From the NCBI GenBank assembly GCA_047605645.1, contig JASGFJ010000001.1:62001-126000 (forward strand): DNA of 64,000 nt, written 5' to 3'. The stretch is from UBA1309 sp047605645. GTDB taxonomy: Bacteria; Bacteroidota; Bacteroidia; Bacteroidales; Dysgonomonadaceae. This document shows, piece after piece, positions 1-9,856 of this stretch; position 1 is the first letter of the stretch; every line of letters begins with the position of its first letter. The translations under genes and the position numbers were made by a program. The notes beneath the pieces were generated by a model. That model did no database searches. It was not told the DNA's origin and saw nothing but the letters and a program-made list of their open reading frames with translations.

Positions 1-450
1 GAGTTGCGCCAATCTCGTCAGATTGCATCGGCTATTGTGAGAAAACGAACAGCATCGCCCATCCGAAAAATCAGTGGACTGCTGGATGCATTGGCACCTT
101 TCGTAAAAAAAGAAAAAGAGAAAAAAATACTCGCTCAGGCATTTCAGGCGCTTCGTATCGAAGTCAATGATGAGATGGAAACGCTTCGGGAAATGTTGAT
201 GCAGGCTCTGGATATCCTGAAGCCGGGAGGCCGCCTTTCGGTTATCACCTATCATTCTCTGGAGGACAGGTTGGTCAAGAATTTTTTCAAAACCGGCAAT
301 TTTGAAGGCAAGGTAGAGAAAGATTTCTTTGGAAACTTTCAAACTCCTTTCCGTCTGGTCAATAACAAGGTAATTGTGCCGGACGAAGATGAACAGAATC
401 GTAATCCTCGTTCGAGAAGCGCAAAGCTGAGGATTGCCGAGAAGATTTAA
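1..450 (+). CDS. rsmH: 16S rRNA (cytosine(1402)-N4)-methyltransferase RsmH, C-terminal part
   Basis: RsmH N4-methylates C1402 of 16S rRNA using S-adenosylmethionine. Only the last 149 codons are here; the frame is open from base 1, so the start lies upstream of the window. Visible family motifs are the helical region ending in QALRIEVNDE, the catalytic-core motif ITYHSLEDRLVK and the C-terminal NPRSRSAKLR. The gene opens the dcw cluster, where rsmH normally precedes ftsL and ftsI. The next frame could overlap its end through a TTG at 434, but an ATG at 479 is more plausible. Identification is from motifs and position and is secure; the missing half cannot be assessed. Confidence 0.95.
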   Translation, partial: ELRQSRQIASAIVRKRTASPIRKISGLLDALAPFVKKEKEKKILAQAFQALRIEVNDEMETLREMLMQALDILKPGGRLSVITYHSLEDRLVKNFFKTGNFEGKVEKDFFGNFQTPFRLVNNKVIVPDEDEQNRNPRSRSAKLRIAEKI

Positions 451-478
451 TCGTGTTACACAAACTCTTCCGGGTGAA

Positions 479-910
479 ATGAAGAAAAACAAGAACTCAA
501 ACAGCATAAAGAATAAGCTCATGTATATCCTAAGCGGGTCGGTACTCACGGAGGATTTTTTTGTAAAAAACATGGTGTTTATCGGTATTATTCTCCTGAT
601 GCTTATTTTCTACATCAGCAATCGTTTCACGTGCATTGAGCAATTATCTAAAATTGAATCGCTGAAAAAAGAGCTCAAAGATGCGAAGTATGAATATCAG
701 TCGGTTTCGTCGCAGTTGACTGGTGTGAGCCGTCAATCACAGGTGCAAAAATTGATTGAGAACAACGGGATTGGATTGATTATGTCGGAAAAACCGACTT
801 ATTCCGTGGAACCCTTACCTGCTGATTCCGATTCGATTAAGAGTGTGAAACGGGAGGCTGAGAAAGTGATAGATAAAGTGAAGGAGACGGTAAAAAATAC
901 AGTGCAATAA
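479..910 (+). CDS. ftsL: FtsL-like cell division protein
   Basis: A 143-residue bitopic protein: a charged cytoplasmic N-terminus, one transmembrane helix at about residues 33-52 and a periplasmic segment predicted to be coiled coil (about 55-95), then a lysine/glutamate-rich tail. This is the layout of FtsL, which joins FtsB and FtsQ to activate FtsW/FtsI septal synthesis. FtsL is poorly conserved, so the call rests on topology and on the slot between rsmH and ftsI. The frame could extend to a TTG at 434 inside rsmH; I prefer ATG 479 because the extra 15 residues look like read-through of the rsmH end. Only 5 bp separate it from ftsI, so co-expression is expected. Confidence 0.8.
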   Translation: MKKNKNSNSIKNKLMYILSGSVLTEDFFVKNMVFIGIILLMLIFYISNRFTCIEQLSKIESLKKELKDAKYEYQSVSSQLTGVSRQSQVQKLIENNGIGLIMSEKPTYSVEPLPADSDSIKSVKREAEKVIDKVKETVKNTVQ

Positions 911-915
911 AGAAG

Positions 916-3123
916 ATGGCGGCTAAAACGAATAAAAGTAAAACTGAAAAAGGCAGAACAGCTCTCGGACGATATGCTTTAGTAGCTATCGCCCTCGCGT
1001 TAGGTTTTATCTGTATCTTCTATGGGATTATTAAAATCATGTTTGTCGAAGGAGACACTTGGCGTGAAATACGTAAAAAAGAAACTGTTAAAACAGATCG
1101 GATTATTCTTCCCCGAAGAGGAAATATTTTAGCAGATGACGGGCGCATTCTCGCGACGAGTGAACCGCTTTACGGCGTTTATATCGATTTTCATTCCGAT
1201 GGAATCAAAGGAGATACACTTCGCAAATATGTGGAGCCATTGTCTAAACTCCTGGCTCAAAAATTTCCGGATCGCTCGGCGTCTTCTTACCGGAACCTGA
1301 TTTTGAACAACTGGGAACTGAGTCTTAAAGAGAGAGCGGAAATAGAAGAGGCTAAAAAAGCAAATAAAGAACTGTCTATTAAGCTGAAAACAAGATATGT
1401 ACGGCTGATTAAGCGCGATGTGACTTACCTGGAGTTGAAACAAATCCGTAAAATGCCCTTTCTTCGTCTGAAAAGCAATGCCAATGGATTGATTACAGAA
1501 GAACGGGCGATGCGTATCAAACCCTTCGGCTCCCTTGCCGGACGTACAGTCGGCAGTATTTACAAAGATATTGAACGTGGTGGCTCCAGTGGTCTTGAGA
1601 TGAAATTCGATTCTATCCTTTGTGGTGTCAGAGGCAAGAAAAACAGACAGAAAATTGGAGGAAAGTGGATAGACATGGTGGAGGTGCCCGCACAGGATGG
1701 CTGGGATATCAAAACAACGCTGGATGTAGATATTCAGGATCTGACAGAGAAGGCGTTGGCCTCAAAATTATCTGAACTGGACGCTGAGTCAGGTTGCGCT
1801 ATTGTGATGGAAACTGCCACCGGAGAAGTAAAGGCTATCAGCAACCTCGATCGGATTTCAACGGGTGTTTATTCCGAAGGAAATCCAAATGCTTTCTCGT
1901 ATATGTCCGAACCCGGTTCTACTTTTAAAACAGCCTCCATCATGGTGGCTCTTGAAGATGGAGTGGTGGCTCCGACCGATTCTTTTCATGTCGGAGCGGG
2001 CTTGTTTCCTTATAAAGGAAGAGTCGTGAAAGATCATTATTGGCATCACGGTGTAGACAGAGGATATTTCACCGTGAAGCAAGGAATGGAGATTTCTTCC
2101 AATATTGTTGTTTCGAAAGTTATACTCAAAGGATATGAAAATAATCCGACTAAATACGTACAGCATCTGCACGAATTGGGAATAACCCGCAAAATAGACT
2201 GGGATGTTCCTATGCACGGACGCGAAGGACAGTCGGTTATTCGTTATCCTTCCGACAAATCCAATCCCTGGTCAAAGACAACGTTGGCATGGATGTCGTT
2301 CGGATACGAAACAGAGGTGCCACCGATTTATATTCTGATGTTTTATAATGGAATTGCAAACGGCGGTAAGATGATTAAACCTTTCTTTGCGAAGGAATTT
2401 GTCAAAGACGGAAAGGTGATGAAAGAATTTCAGACAGAGATTATTAATCCTTCTCTGTGTTCGGAGAAAACATTGAATGAGATTAAAGATATGTTGCGGG
2501 GAGTCGTAACGGAAGGAACAGGAAAGCCGGCCGGATCTCCCTATTTCCAGGTTGCGGGTAAAACCGGTACTGCACTGATTGCAGCTAAAGGCGGATATAG
2601 TGGATATTATGTCTCTTTTTGCGGTTATTTCCCGGCCAATGCGCCTAAATATACCTGTTTTGTGGGAATCAGGCGCCCAAAAGGCCCTCCTTCCGGAGGT
2701 GCCATGCCGGGAGCTGTCTTTAAACAGATAGCGGAAGAGATTTATGCGCGGAATATCAAGATGCCGATTGACAGTTGTCATAATGATTCGACTAAAGTGA
2801 AGCTGCCAATGGTTAAAAATGGCTCTTTCGCTGATATTCGCAACGTCTTGAATACGTTGAATATTCGTTTTGCCCAAGCTTTAGGGGGAGGACGATGGGT
2901 TCAGTCCAGGACAAACGAGAAGCAGATAGAAATTCATACCATGTCTACGACAAAAGGGCTGGTTCCTGATGTGATTGGAATGGGTGCAAAAGATGCTGTA
3001 TTTTTATTAGAGAATGCCGGTTTGAAAGTAAGGATTGGCGGAAGTGGAAAAGTAATTAGTCAATCTTTAACGGCCGGAAGCAAGGCAATCCGCGGAAGCT
3101 ATGTATCTTTGCAGCTGGAATAA
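916..3123 (+). CDS. ftsI: Septal peptidoglycan transpeptidase FtsI (PBP3) with C-terminal PASTA domain
   Basis: Class B penicillin-binding protein that cross-links septal peptidoglycan together with FtsW. It has one transmembrane anchor (about residues 21-43), a PBP dimerisation domain and a transpeptidase domain. The active-site set is complete: STFK with catalytic Ser335, SSN at 394-396 and KTGTA at 549-553. The last ~60 residues (beginning GLVPDVIGMGAKDAVFLLE) form a PASTA domain. PASTA is absent from enterobacterial FtsI but common in Bacteroidota and Firmicutes homologues. At 735 residues it is longer than E. coli FtsI (588), explained by the PASTA tail and an extended N-terminal region. 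Spacing to ftsL is 5 bp and to murE 63 bp. Confidence 0.96.
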   Translation: MAAKTNKSKTEKGRTALGRYALVAIALALGFICIFYGIIKIMFVEGDTWREIRKKETVKTDRIILPRRGNILADDGRILATSEPLYGVYIDFHSDGIKGDTLRKYVEPLSKLLAQKFPDRSASSYRNLILNNWELSLKERAEIEEAKKANKELSIKLKTRYVRLIKRDVTYLELKQIRKMPFLRLKSNANGLITEERAMRIKPFGSLAGRTVGSIYKDIERGGSSGLEMKFDSILCGVRGKKNRQKIGGKWIDMVEVPAQDGWDIKTTLDVDIQDLTEKALASKLSELDAESGCAIVMETATGEVKAISNLDRISTGVYSEGNPNAFSYMSEPGSTFKTASIMVALEDGVVAPTDSFHVGAGLFPYKGRVVKDHYWHHGVDRGYFTVKQGMEISSNIVVSKVILKGYENNPTKYVQHLHELGITRKIDWDVPMHGREGQSVIRYPSDKSNPWSKTTLAWMSFGYETEVPPIYILMFYNGIANGGKMIKPFFAKEFVKDGKVMKEFQTEIINPSLCSEKTLNEIKDMLRGVVTEGTGKPAGSPYFQVAGKTGTALIAAKGGYSGYYVSFCGYFPANAPKYTCFVGIRRPKGPPSGGAMPGAVFKQIAEEIYARNIKMPIDSCHNDSTKVKLPMVKNGSFADIRNVLNTLNIRFAQALGGGRWVQSRTNEKQIEIHTMSTTKGLVPDVIGMGAKDAVFLLENAGLKVRIGGSGKVISQSLTAGSKAIRGSYVSLQLE

Positions 3124-3186
3124 TCAAATGAAATGAATATTGAAATTCAGATAGCGAATTTCTTTGAATAATTTAAACGAAAGAAG

Positions 3187-4638
3187 ATGAAACTTAAAGA
3201 TTTACTTTCAGGTATTGAAGTCGTTGAAATAAAAGGTAACGTTGATGTAGAGGTAGTCGGAATCAATTCCGATTCGCGCAAATGCGCCGATAATTATATG
3301 TTTATGGCTATCAAAGGAGTGCAGGTAGATGGTCACAATTACATTAAAAATGCAATTGAGCTGGGTGCAAAAGTAGTTTTGCATTCCGAAGCCATTGATA
3401 CCTCCGATCCCCTTGTGACTTTTGTGAAAGTGAATGACAGTGCAGATGCTGAAGGAAAGATTGCTTCCTGCTGGTTTGGCAAACCTTCCGAAAAATTAAT
3501 TCTTGTGGGGGTAACCGGAACAAATGGGAAAACGACAACTGCGACACTTCTTTATCAAATGTTTCGCAAGCTCGGGTACAAAGCCGGATTGCTTTCAACA
3601 GTCGCCAATTATGTGAACGACGAGATGTTTCATGCTACGCATACAACTCCGGATCCGCTCGCTTTGAATGAGATGCTTGCCAAAATGGTAGATGCGGGAT
3701 GTGAATACGCTTTTATGGAGGTAAGTTCACACGCTATTCATCAGAAAAGAATCAGCGGACTGCTCTTTGACGGTGGTATTTTTACAAACCTGACGCAGGA
3801 TCATCTGGATTATCATAAGACAATGGAAAATTACCTGAAGGCCAAAAAAGCGTTCTTCGATAATCTTCCCTCGTCGGCTTTTGCTTTGACAAATATTGAT
3901 GATAAAAACGGATTAGTAATGCTTCAGAATACAGCAGCACAACAGCACTCGTATTCTGTGAAATCTCTTGCTGATTTTAAAGGTAAGATTATTGAGAAAC
4001 ATTTTGACGGAACTTCCATCACGATCAACGATAAAGAGCTGGAGGTACAGTTTGTCGGTGTTTTCAATGTTTACAATCTTCTCGCCGTATATGGTGCTAC
4101 GGTCTTGCTTGGACAGGAACCGGAACAGGTACTCCTTGTCTTGAGTCAGTTGAAACCGGTAGCCGGCCGCTTCGAAACAATCCGTGCGGCAAAAGGCTTT
4201 ACTGCTATTGTTGACTATGCACATACTCCCGATGCACTTACCAATGTGCTGACAGCTATCCATGATGTGCTGGAAGGCAATGGCCGGGTCATTACTGTGG
4301 TGGGCTGCGGTGGAAACAGAGACAAGACCAAACGTCCGATCATGGCTCGCGAAGCCGTGCGTTTGAGCAATCGGGTTATCCTTACTTCGGACAATCCGCG
4401 TTTCGAGGAGCCGGAAATGATTATCAATGATATGGAAGACGGATTGACTCCTGAACAGTTGAAAGATACTTTGTCGATTGTCGATCGGGAACAGGCTATC
4501 AAAACAGCTTGTGCCTTGGCTGAAAAAGGAGATGTAATTCTGATTGCCGGAAAAGGACATGAAGATTATCAGGATGTGAAAGGCGTGAAGCGGCATTTTG
4601 ATGACCGGGAAATTGTCAGAGCCATTATTGCCAAATAG
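3187..4638 (+). CDS. murE: UDP-MurNAc-tripeptide synthetase MurE
   Basis: Cytoplasmic Mur ligase adding the third stem-peptide residue to UDP-MurNAc-L-Ala-D-Glu in an ATP-dependent step. The P-loop is GTNGKTTT with Lys115, and the central domain carries the conserved GCGGNRDKTKRP stretch. The C-terminal domain has DNPR at 402-405, the motif that in characterised MurE enzymes recognises meso-diaminopimelate; lysine-adding enzymes differ here. I therefore infer mDAP-type peptidoglycan, as expected for Bacteroidales. Its 483 residues match the family. The start ATG follows a purine-rich GAAAGAAG. mraY begins 27 bp after the stop. Confidence 0.96.
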   Translation: MKLKDLLSGIEVVEIKGNVDVEVVGINSDSRKCADNYMFMAIKGVQVDGHNYIKNAIELGAKVVLHSEAIDTSDPLVTFVKVNDSADAEGKIASCWFGKPSEKLILVGVTGTNGKTTTATLLYQMFRKLGYKAGLLSTVANYVNDEMFHATHTTPDPLALNEMLAKMVDAGCEYAFMEVSSHAIHQKRISGLLFDGGIFTNLTQDHLDYHKTMENYLKAKKAFFDNLPSSAFALTNIDDKNGLVMLQNTAAQQHSYSVKSLADFKGKIIEKHFDGTSITINDKELEVQFVGVFNVYNLLAVYGATVLLGQEPEQVLLVLSQLKPVAGRFETIRAAKGFTAIVDYAHTPDALTNVLTAIHDVLEGNGRVITVVGCGGNRDKTKRPIMAREAVRLSNRVILTSDNPRFEEPEMIINDMEDGLTPEQLKDTLSIVDREQAIKTACALAEKGDVILIAGKGHEDYQDVKGVKRHFDDREIVRAIIAK

Positions 4639-4665
4639 AATTTAATTCAAGAAACCCGATAAATT

Positions 4666-5925
4666 ATGCTATACTATCTGTTTAATTATTTGCATCAGCT
4701 GGATGTTCCCGGTGCGGGTATGTTCAAATATGTATCCACGCGAGCGTCATTAACGCTGGTTCTTTCGATAATTATCTCTACTGTCATCGGACGGCGCATT
4801 ATCAACCTCCTTCAAAAGCAGCAAATCGGAGAACTTGTCCGTGATCTTGGTCTGGAGGGGCAGATGTCAAAAAAAGGAACACCGACGATGGGAGGTATCA
4901 TCATCATCATTGCGATCATCGTACCTGTGCTGCTTTTCAGTCGTCTGGATAATATCTACATCATCCTGATGTTGATTACTACATTGTGGTGTGGATCGTT
5001 GGGGTTTTTGGATGATTATATAAAAGTATTCAAAAAAGATAAGGAAGGTCTCCGGGGGAAATTTAAAATCATTGCGCAGGTCGGATTGGGATTAATCATT
5101 GGGATTGTTCTCTATACAAGTCCGCAGGCTGTTTCCCGGGAGCGAATCGAGATAGAACAAGGAGCACATCGAGAACAAGTGGATTTGTATGTTGAAAATG
5201 TCAAATCTACTCAGACGACTATTCCGTTTGTAAAGAACAACAACTTCGATTACGAATCACTGGTGTCTTTTATGGGTGAAAATTCAGGAAAAGCGGCCTG
5301 GATTTTGTTTGTTATTGTTGTCATCTTTATTGTAACAGCGGTCTCTAACGGAGCCAATCTGACGGATGGTCTTGATGGACTGGCTGCCGGAAGTTCTGCC
5401 ATTATCGGGATTACACTTGGTATATTTGCGTATGTTTCGGGGCACGTCGAGTTTGCCCAATACCTGAATATAATGTTTATTCCCGGTTCGCAGGAACTGG
5501 TGATTTACGCTGCTGCATTCATCGGAGCCACAATCGGTTTCCTTTGGTACAATGCTTTTCCGGCACAGGTGTTTATGGGCGATACAGGGAGTCTTACACT
5601 GGGAGGAATTATCGGAGTCTTTGCCATTCTTATTCATAAAGAACTTATGTTACCGATGCTTTGCGGGGTTTTCCTAGTCGAAAGCTTATCGGTAATGATT
5701 CAAGTATTTTATTTTAAGGTGACGAAGAAGAAATATGGTGAAGGATTGCGTGTTTTCAAAATGACACCCTTGCATCACCATTTTCAGAAACCCGGAAATG
5801 CGGGTATCAAAGCCATGTTGCAAAAACCTCTCAATGTGGTGCCTGAATCTAAAATCGTAATTCGTTTTTGGTTGATAGGTATTATATTGGCTGTGTTTAC
5901 GATTGCAACATTGAAAATGCGTTAA
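4666..5925 (+). CDS. mraY: Phospho-N-acetylmuramoyl-pentapeptide transferase MraY
   Basis: Polytopic inner-membrane enzyme that moves phospho-MurNAc-pentapeptide to undecaprenyl phosphate, making lipid I. Conserved motifs are KKGTPTMGG, LDDYIKVFKKDKEGL, NLTDGLDGLA, FMGDTGSL and the histidine-rich MTPLHHHFQ. At 419 residues it is about 55-60 longer than E. coli MraY. The excess maps to a hydrophilic insertion after the DDY region (about residues 155-200, rich in Glu, Gln and Val), which probably forms an extra-membrane loop. I believe this longer form is usual in Bacteroidota. It lies between murE and murD in an unbroken plus-strand series. Confidence 0.96.
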   Translation: MLYYLFNYLHQLDVPGAGMFKYVSTRASLTLVLSIIISTVIGRRIINLLQKQQIGELVRDLGLEGQMSKKGTPTMGGIIIIIAIIVPVLLFSRLDNIYIILMLITTLWCGSLGFLDDYIKVFKKDKEGLRGKFKIIAQVGLGLIIGIVLYTSPQAVSRERIEIEQGAHREQVDLYVENVKSTQTTIPFVKNNNFDYESLVSFMGENSGKAAWILFVIVVIFIVTAVSNGANLTDGLDGLAAGSSAIIGITLGIFAYVSGHVEFAQYLNIMFIPGSQELVIYAAAFIGATIGFLWYNAFPAQVFMGDTGSLTLGGIIGVFAILIHKELMLPMLCGVFLVESLSVMIQVFYFKVTKKKYGEGLRVFKMTPLHHHFQKPGNAGIKAMLQKPLNVVPESKIVIRFWLIGIILAVFTIATLKMR

Positions 5926-5977
5926 GCAATCCAATAGATAATCAACATAAAAAGATAGATTTATACATTTAAAAGAA

Positions 5978-7336
5978 ATGTCTGATCAGAATTTGAACAA
6001 CAACGGTTTAATTGTCGTTTTAGGCGGAGGCGAAAGCGGAGTAGGTTCGGCTGTGCTGGCAAAAAGCAAAGGCTTTGATGTCTTTCTTTCCGATAACGGG
6101 TCGCTTCAGGATAAATACAAGCAAGAGCTTATTTCTCACCGGATCTCTTTCGAAGAAGGTGGACATAGCGAAGAGAAAATCCTTGCTGCTACCGAAATTA
6201 TCAAGAGCCCCGGGATTCCGAATTATGCTCCTTTGATTCAAAAAGCAGTTGCAAAAGATATTCCGGTTATTTCTGAGATCGAATTTGCCGGGAGATACAC
6301 AGATGCCCGCATGATTTGTATTACCGGCAGCAACGGAAAAACAACGACAACGAGCCTGATTTACCATATTTTCAAAAGCGCCGGGCTGAATGTCGGTTTG
6401 GGAGGAAATATCGGTCGGAGCTTTGCCCGTCAGGTGGCAGAAGACAATTTTGATTATTATATACTTGAACTTAGCAGTTTTCAGCTGGAAAACATGTATG
6501 AGTTTAAAGCAGATATTGCCATTATTCTGAATATTACGCCGGATCACATGGACAGGTATGACCATGAAATGCAGAATTATATTGATGCTAAAATGCGTAT
6601 TATCCGCAATCAAACAAGCAAGGATGCATTCATCTTTTGGGCGGATGATCTGGTGGTGGTAAAAGAGGTGGAAAAGTATAAACCTCAATCGGCATTATAT
6701 ACTTTTTCCGATCACAAACGTGAAGAGGCGGCGGCTTACGCAGATAACAGACAAATAACAATTCATACACCCAACTCAGTTTTTACTATGGAACAGGATC
6801 TTTTAGCTTTAACAGGCACCCACAACCTGTATAATTCTCTGGCTTCCGGAATTGCAGCGAAGCTGGCTGATATTTCCGATGAAAGTCTTCGGAAATCATT
6901 GAGCGATTTCCAGGGAGTAGAACATCGTCTGGAGAAAGTGGCCAAGGTGAAAGGGGTTGAATTTGTAAACGACTCGAAGGCAACCAATGTAAATTCATGC
7001 TGGTATGCTTTGCAGAGTATGAAAACAAAAGTCGTACTCATTCTTGGAGGAAAAGACAAAGGGAACGATTATACGGAAATCGAATCGTTGGTCAAGTCGA
7101 AGGTTCGCGCATTGGTTTATCTGGGAGCAGATAATACAAAACTTCACACATTCTTTGACGGAATGGTGGAAAAGATAGCCGATACCTCTTCCATGGCAGA
7201 TGCTGTCGAACAGGCTTATCAGCTTGCCGAACCCGGAGATACGGTGTTGCTTTCGCCTTGTTGTGCGAGCTTCGACCTTTTCAAAAGCTACGAGGATAGA
7301 GGTGTTCAATTCAAGGACTGTGTACGTAAATTGTAA
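5978..7336 (+). CDS. murD: UDP-MurNAc-L-alanine:D-glutamate ligase MurD
   Basis: Mur ligase adding D-glutamate to UDP-MurNAc-L-Ala. The N-terminal nucleotide-binding domain begins with a glycine-rich VLGGGESGVGSA turn. The central ATPase domain has the P-loop ITGSNGKTTTTSLI and the conserved LELSSFQLE and ITPDHMDRY segments. The C-terminal domain carries FVNDSKATN, GGKDKG and LLSPCCASFD, all typical of MurD and distinguishing it from MurE, MurF and MurC. Its 452 residues match the family. It lies 52 bp after mraY and 49 bp before ftsW. Confidence 0.96.
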   Translation: MSDQNLNNNGLIVVLGGGESGVGSAVLAKSKGFDVFLSDNGSLQDKYKQELISHRISFEEGGHSEEKILAATEIIKSPGIPNYAPLIQKAVAKDIPVISEIEFAGRYTDARMICITGSNGKTTTTSLIYHIFKSAGLNVGLGGNIGRSFARQVAEDNFDYYILELSSFQLENMYEFKADIAIILNITPDHMDRYDHEMQNYIDAKMRIIRNQTSKDAFIFWADDLVVVKEVEKYKPQSALYTFSDHKREEAAAYADNRQITIHTPNSVFTMEQDLLALTGTHNLYNSLASGIAAKLADISDESLRKSLSDFQGVEHRLEKVAKVKGVEFVNDSKATNVNSCWYALQSMKTKVVLILGGKDKGNDYTEIESLVKSKVRALVYLGADNTKLHTFFDGMVEKIADTSSMADAVEQAYQLAEPGDTVLLSPCCASFDLFKSYEDRGVQFKDCVRKL

Positions 7337-7385
7337 TTTCAAGTCCATCTGCAGGATGGATTATTTATAGATTTAAAGAAGATAT

Positions 7386-8609
7386 ATGGATTTCTTTAGC
7401 CGGGTATTTAGAGGGGACAAAGTGATATGGGGAATCTTCCTGACTCTCTGTGTGATATCCTTGTTAGCAGTTTTTAGTGCAACAAGTACAATTGTCTATA
7501 AACATTCCGACCAATGGGGGCCTATTCTTCGGCATACATTCTTTATTTTGATTGGCTTCTTTGCCGTAATGTTCATCCAACGAGTGAAAACCCGTTATTT
7601 CTCAATACTCTTGCTGGTACTGGCGGTCTCCATCGGATTGCTTATCCTGGCGCAGGTGATTGGGCAAAACGTAAATGGAGCGCAACGGTGGATTGGAATC
7701 GGAGGAGTAACAATACAGCCATCTGAATTTGCTAAGATTTCGTTGATTGGAACGGTTGCCTTTCTGCTTAGCAAGCAGAATCTAGAGAATCAGCATTCAC
7801 TGTTTATTTGGATGATTTCTCTGATCTGTTTTACCTGTATGTTGATTGTAACCGAGAACCTTTCAACAGCAGCGTTGCTCTTTGCTGTTTGTTTTATTAT
7901 GATGTTTATCGGTCAGGTACCGGCTAAATATCTGTTGTATATCTGTGGAGCCGGATTGGTTTTTGGCATATTGTTGCTCCTTGCCATTGAAGTAATTCCG
8001 AAGGATAAACTACCTGAACGTTTCGTGACGTGGAAAAACCGTGTGGAGCGATTCTCCTCCGGTAAAAAAGAGAAAATTCTGACAGATCCCAAATATGTGA
8101 TTGTTGACGGGAAGAAAGTCGAATACGAAATAAATGATGAAAATCTACAGGTTTCTCATGCTAAGATGGCGGTGGCAAACGGAATAAAAATAGTAGGACT
8201 TCCAGGTAGTGGAGTCGAACGTGATTTTTTGCCACAGGCATATTCCGACTTTATTTTTGCCATCATCATTGAAGAAACAGGATTGCTGGGTGGTTTGGCT
8301 GTGTTGGTACTTTACCTCTTCCTTTTGATGCGGGGAGGCATTCTTGCCAGCCGATGTCCCAAATTATTCCCTAAATTCCTGATTCTTGGATTGACATTAA
8401 TGTTGGTCATGCAGGCTTTGATGAATATGGCTGTTGCTGTAAATATTATTCCTGTGACCGGACAACCTCTTCCCTTGATTAGTCGGGGAGGAACGTCCAC
8501 GATTATTACTTGTGTCTATTTTGGTATTATTCTTTCCTGTTCCAATCTGAAAGAAGAACTGCCGGATACCTCTGTTGATGAGGATATTGCCAATGTTGCG
8601 TATGAATGA
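7386..8609 (+). CDS. ftsW: Septal peptidoglycan glycosyltransferase FtsW (SEDS family)
   Basis: SEDS-family membrane glycosyltransferase that polymerises lipid II at the septum in partnership with FtsI. There are about ten hydrophobic segments. Family hallmarks are NGAQRWIGIGGVTIQPSEFAK in the loop after TM3-4, the GLPGSGVERDFLPQAYSDF segment, FAIIIEETGLLG and the terminal PLISRGGTS. Position between murD and murG favours FtsW over its paralogue RodA. The large hydrophilic stretch at about residues 208-270 is the main extracytoplasmic loop. A 114-bp gap follows before murG, with no obvious terminator. Confidence 0.95.
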   Translation: MDFFSRVFRGDKVIWGIFLTLCVISLLAVFSATSTIVYKHSDQWGPILRHTFFILIGFFAVMFIQRVKTRYFSILLLVLAVSIGLLILAQVIGQNVNGAQRWIGIGGVTIQPSEFAKISLIGTVAFLLSKQNLENQHSLFIWMISLICFTCMLIVTENLSTAALLFAVCFIMMFIGQVPAKYLLYICGAGLVFGILLLLAIEVIPKDKLPERFVTWKNRVERFSSGKKEKILTDPKYVIVDGKKVEYEINDENLQVSHAKMAVANGIKIVGLPGSGVERDFLPQAYSDFIFAIIIEETGLLGGLAVLVLYLFLLMRGGILASRCPKLFPKFLILGLTLMLVMQALMNMAVAVNIIPVTGQPLPLISRGGTSTIITCVYFGIILSCSNLKEELPDTSVDEDIANVAYE

Positions 8610-8723
8610 CAACCTGAAAATTAATTTGTTATGAACCGAAACCTCTTTTTTTGTTAGATTCATCCGGTAATGGCTTGAATATTAAGAGAGTTTCGTGATA
8701 AATAACAGGAAGAATTAGAGCGT

Positions 8724-9830
8724 ATGAAAGTAATTATAAGCGGAGGTGGAACAGGCGGTCATATATTTCCGGCTTTGTCCATCGCCGAAACATTAAAAAG
8801 AAGATTTCCCGATGTGGAAATTCTTTTTGTCGGTGCCGAAAACCGGATGGAAATGGAGAAAATTCCTGCAGCCGGCTTTCGTATCGTGGGCTTGCCTGTG
8901 GCCGGTTTTGACCGCAAGCATTTGCTGCGCAACATCGGCGTACTCATTAAATTGCGTAAAAGCTTGAAACTGGCAAAGAAAACGCTGAAAGAGTTTAAAC
9001 CGGATATTGCTGTCGGTGTGGGAGGATATGCCAGCGGGCCAACTCTGAAAATGGCGGCTAAACTTGGAATTCCGACGTTGATTCAGGAGCAGAATTCGTA
9101 TGCAGGCGTGACGAACAAATTGTTGGCACAGAAAGCCGAAAAGATCTGTGTAGCCTACGATGGTATGGAGAAGTTTTTCCCAAAGGAAAAAATCGTTCTC
9201 ACCGGAAATCCGGTGCGCCAGAGGCTCTCCAATGTGGTGAAAAACCAGTCGGAAGCTTACGCTTTCTTTAAGCTGGATCCTGCTAAAAAAACAATTCTCA
9301 TTGTAGGTGGTAGTCTCGGAGCACGCACGATTAATAATAGCATCATCAACAGTATTGATAAACTGATAAATTCGGATGTGCAGATTTTGTGGCAGTCCGG
9401 CAAGTTTTATATTGACGAATTGACTCAAAAACTCTCGCAGCAGTCACATCGGGAAAATATTCATCTCTCGGATTTTATTTCCAGAATGGATTATGCTTAT
9501 GCGGTTGCTGATCTGGTAATTTCCAGAGCCGGTGCAAGCTCTATTTCCGAATTGTGTATGCTGGGTAAAGCGACAATACTTGTGCCGTCACCGAATGTTG
9601 CGGAAGATCATCAAACCAAAAATGCGATGGCGCTTGTCCGCCACGATGCAGCAGTATTGGTTACAGATGCCGATGCGGAAGCCAAACTGGTGGACGAAGC
9701 TTTGACTATTGTTCACGATGCATCCAAACTCCATCAGTTGTCGGCGAATATACGGCAGTTGGCCTTACCCGATTCTTCGGATAAGATAGTGGATGAAATT
9801 GAAAAAATAGTAAAGGGGAAAATCAAGTAA
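8724..9830 (+). CDS. murG: Lipid II synthase MurG (UDP-GlcNAc transferase)
   Basis: Membrane-associated GT28 enzyme adding GlcNAc to lipid I to give lipid II. The N-terminal GGGTGGHIFPALS glycine-rich loop is diagnostic, followed by VGGYASGPTL and IQEQNSYAGVTNKLLA. The C-terminal UDP-GlcNAc-binding half has VGGSLGARTIN, a SRAGASSISE loop and the APxxAxxxHQ-like SPNVAEDHQTKNA. Its 368 residues match the family. It sits between ftsW and murC, the usual order in Bacteroidota. Confidence 0.96.
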   Translation: MKVIISGGGTGGHIFPALSIAETLKRRFPDVEILFVGAENRMEMEKIPAAGFRIVGLPVAGFDRKHLLRNIGVLIKLRKSLKLAKKTLKEFKPDIAVGVGGYASGPTLKMAAKLGIPTLIQEQNSYAGVTNKLLAQKAEKICVAYDGMEKFFPKEKIVLTGNPVRQRLSNVVKNQSEAYAFFKLDPAKKTILIVGGSLGARTINNSIINSIDKLINSDVQILWQSGKFYIDELTQKLSQQSHRENIHLSDFISRMDYAYAVADLVISRAGASSISELCMLGKATILVPSPNVAEDHQTKNAMALVRHDAAVLVTDADAEAKLVDEALTIVHDASKLHQLSANIRQLALPDSSDKIVDEIEKIVKGKIK

Positions 9831-9856
9831 GCCCTTCTGGAAAAGAAAAGGAGTCA

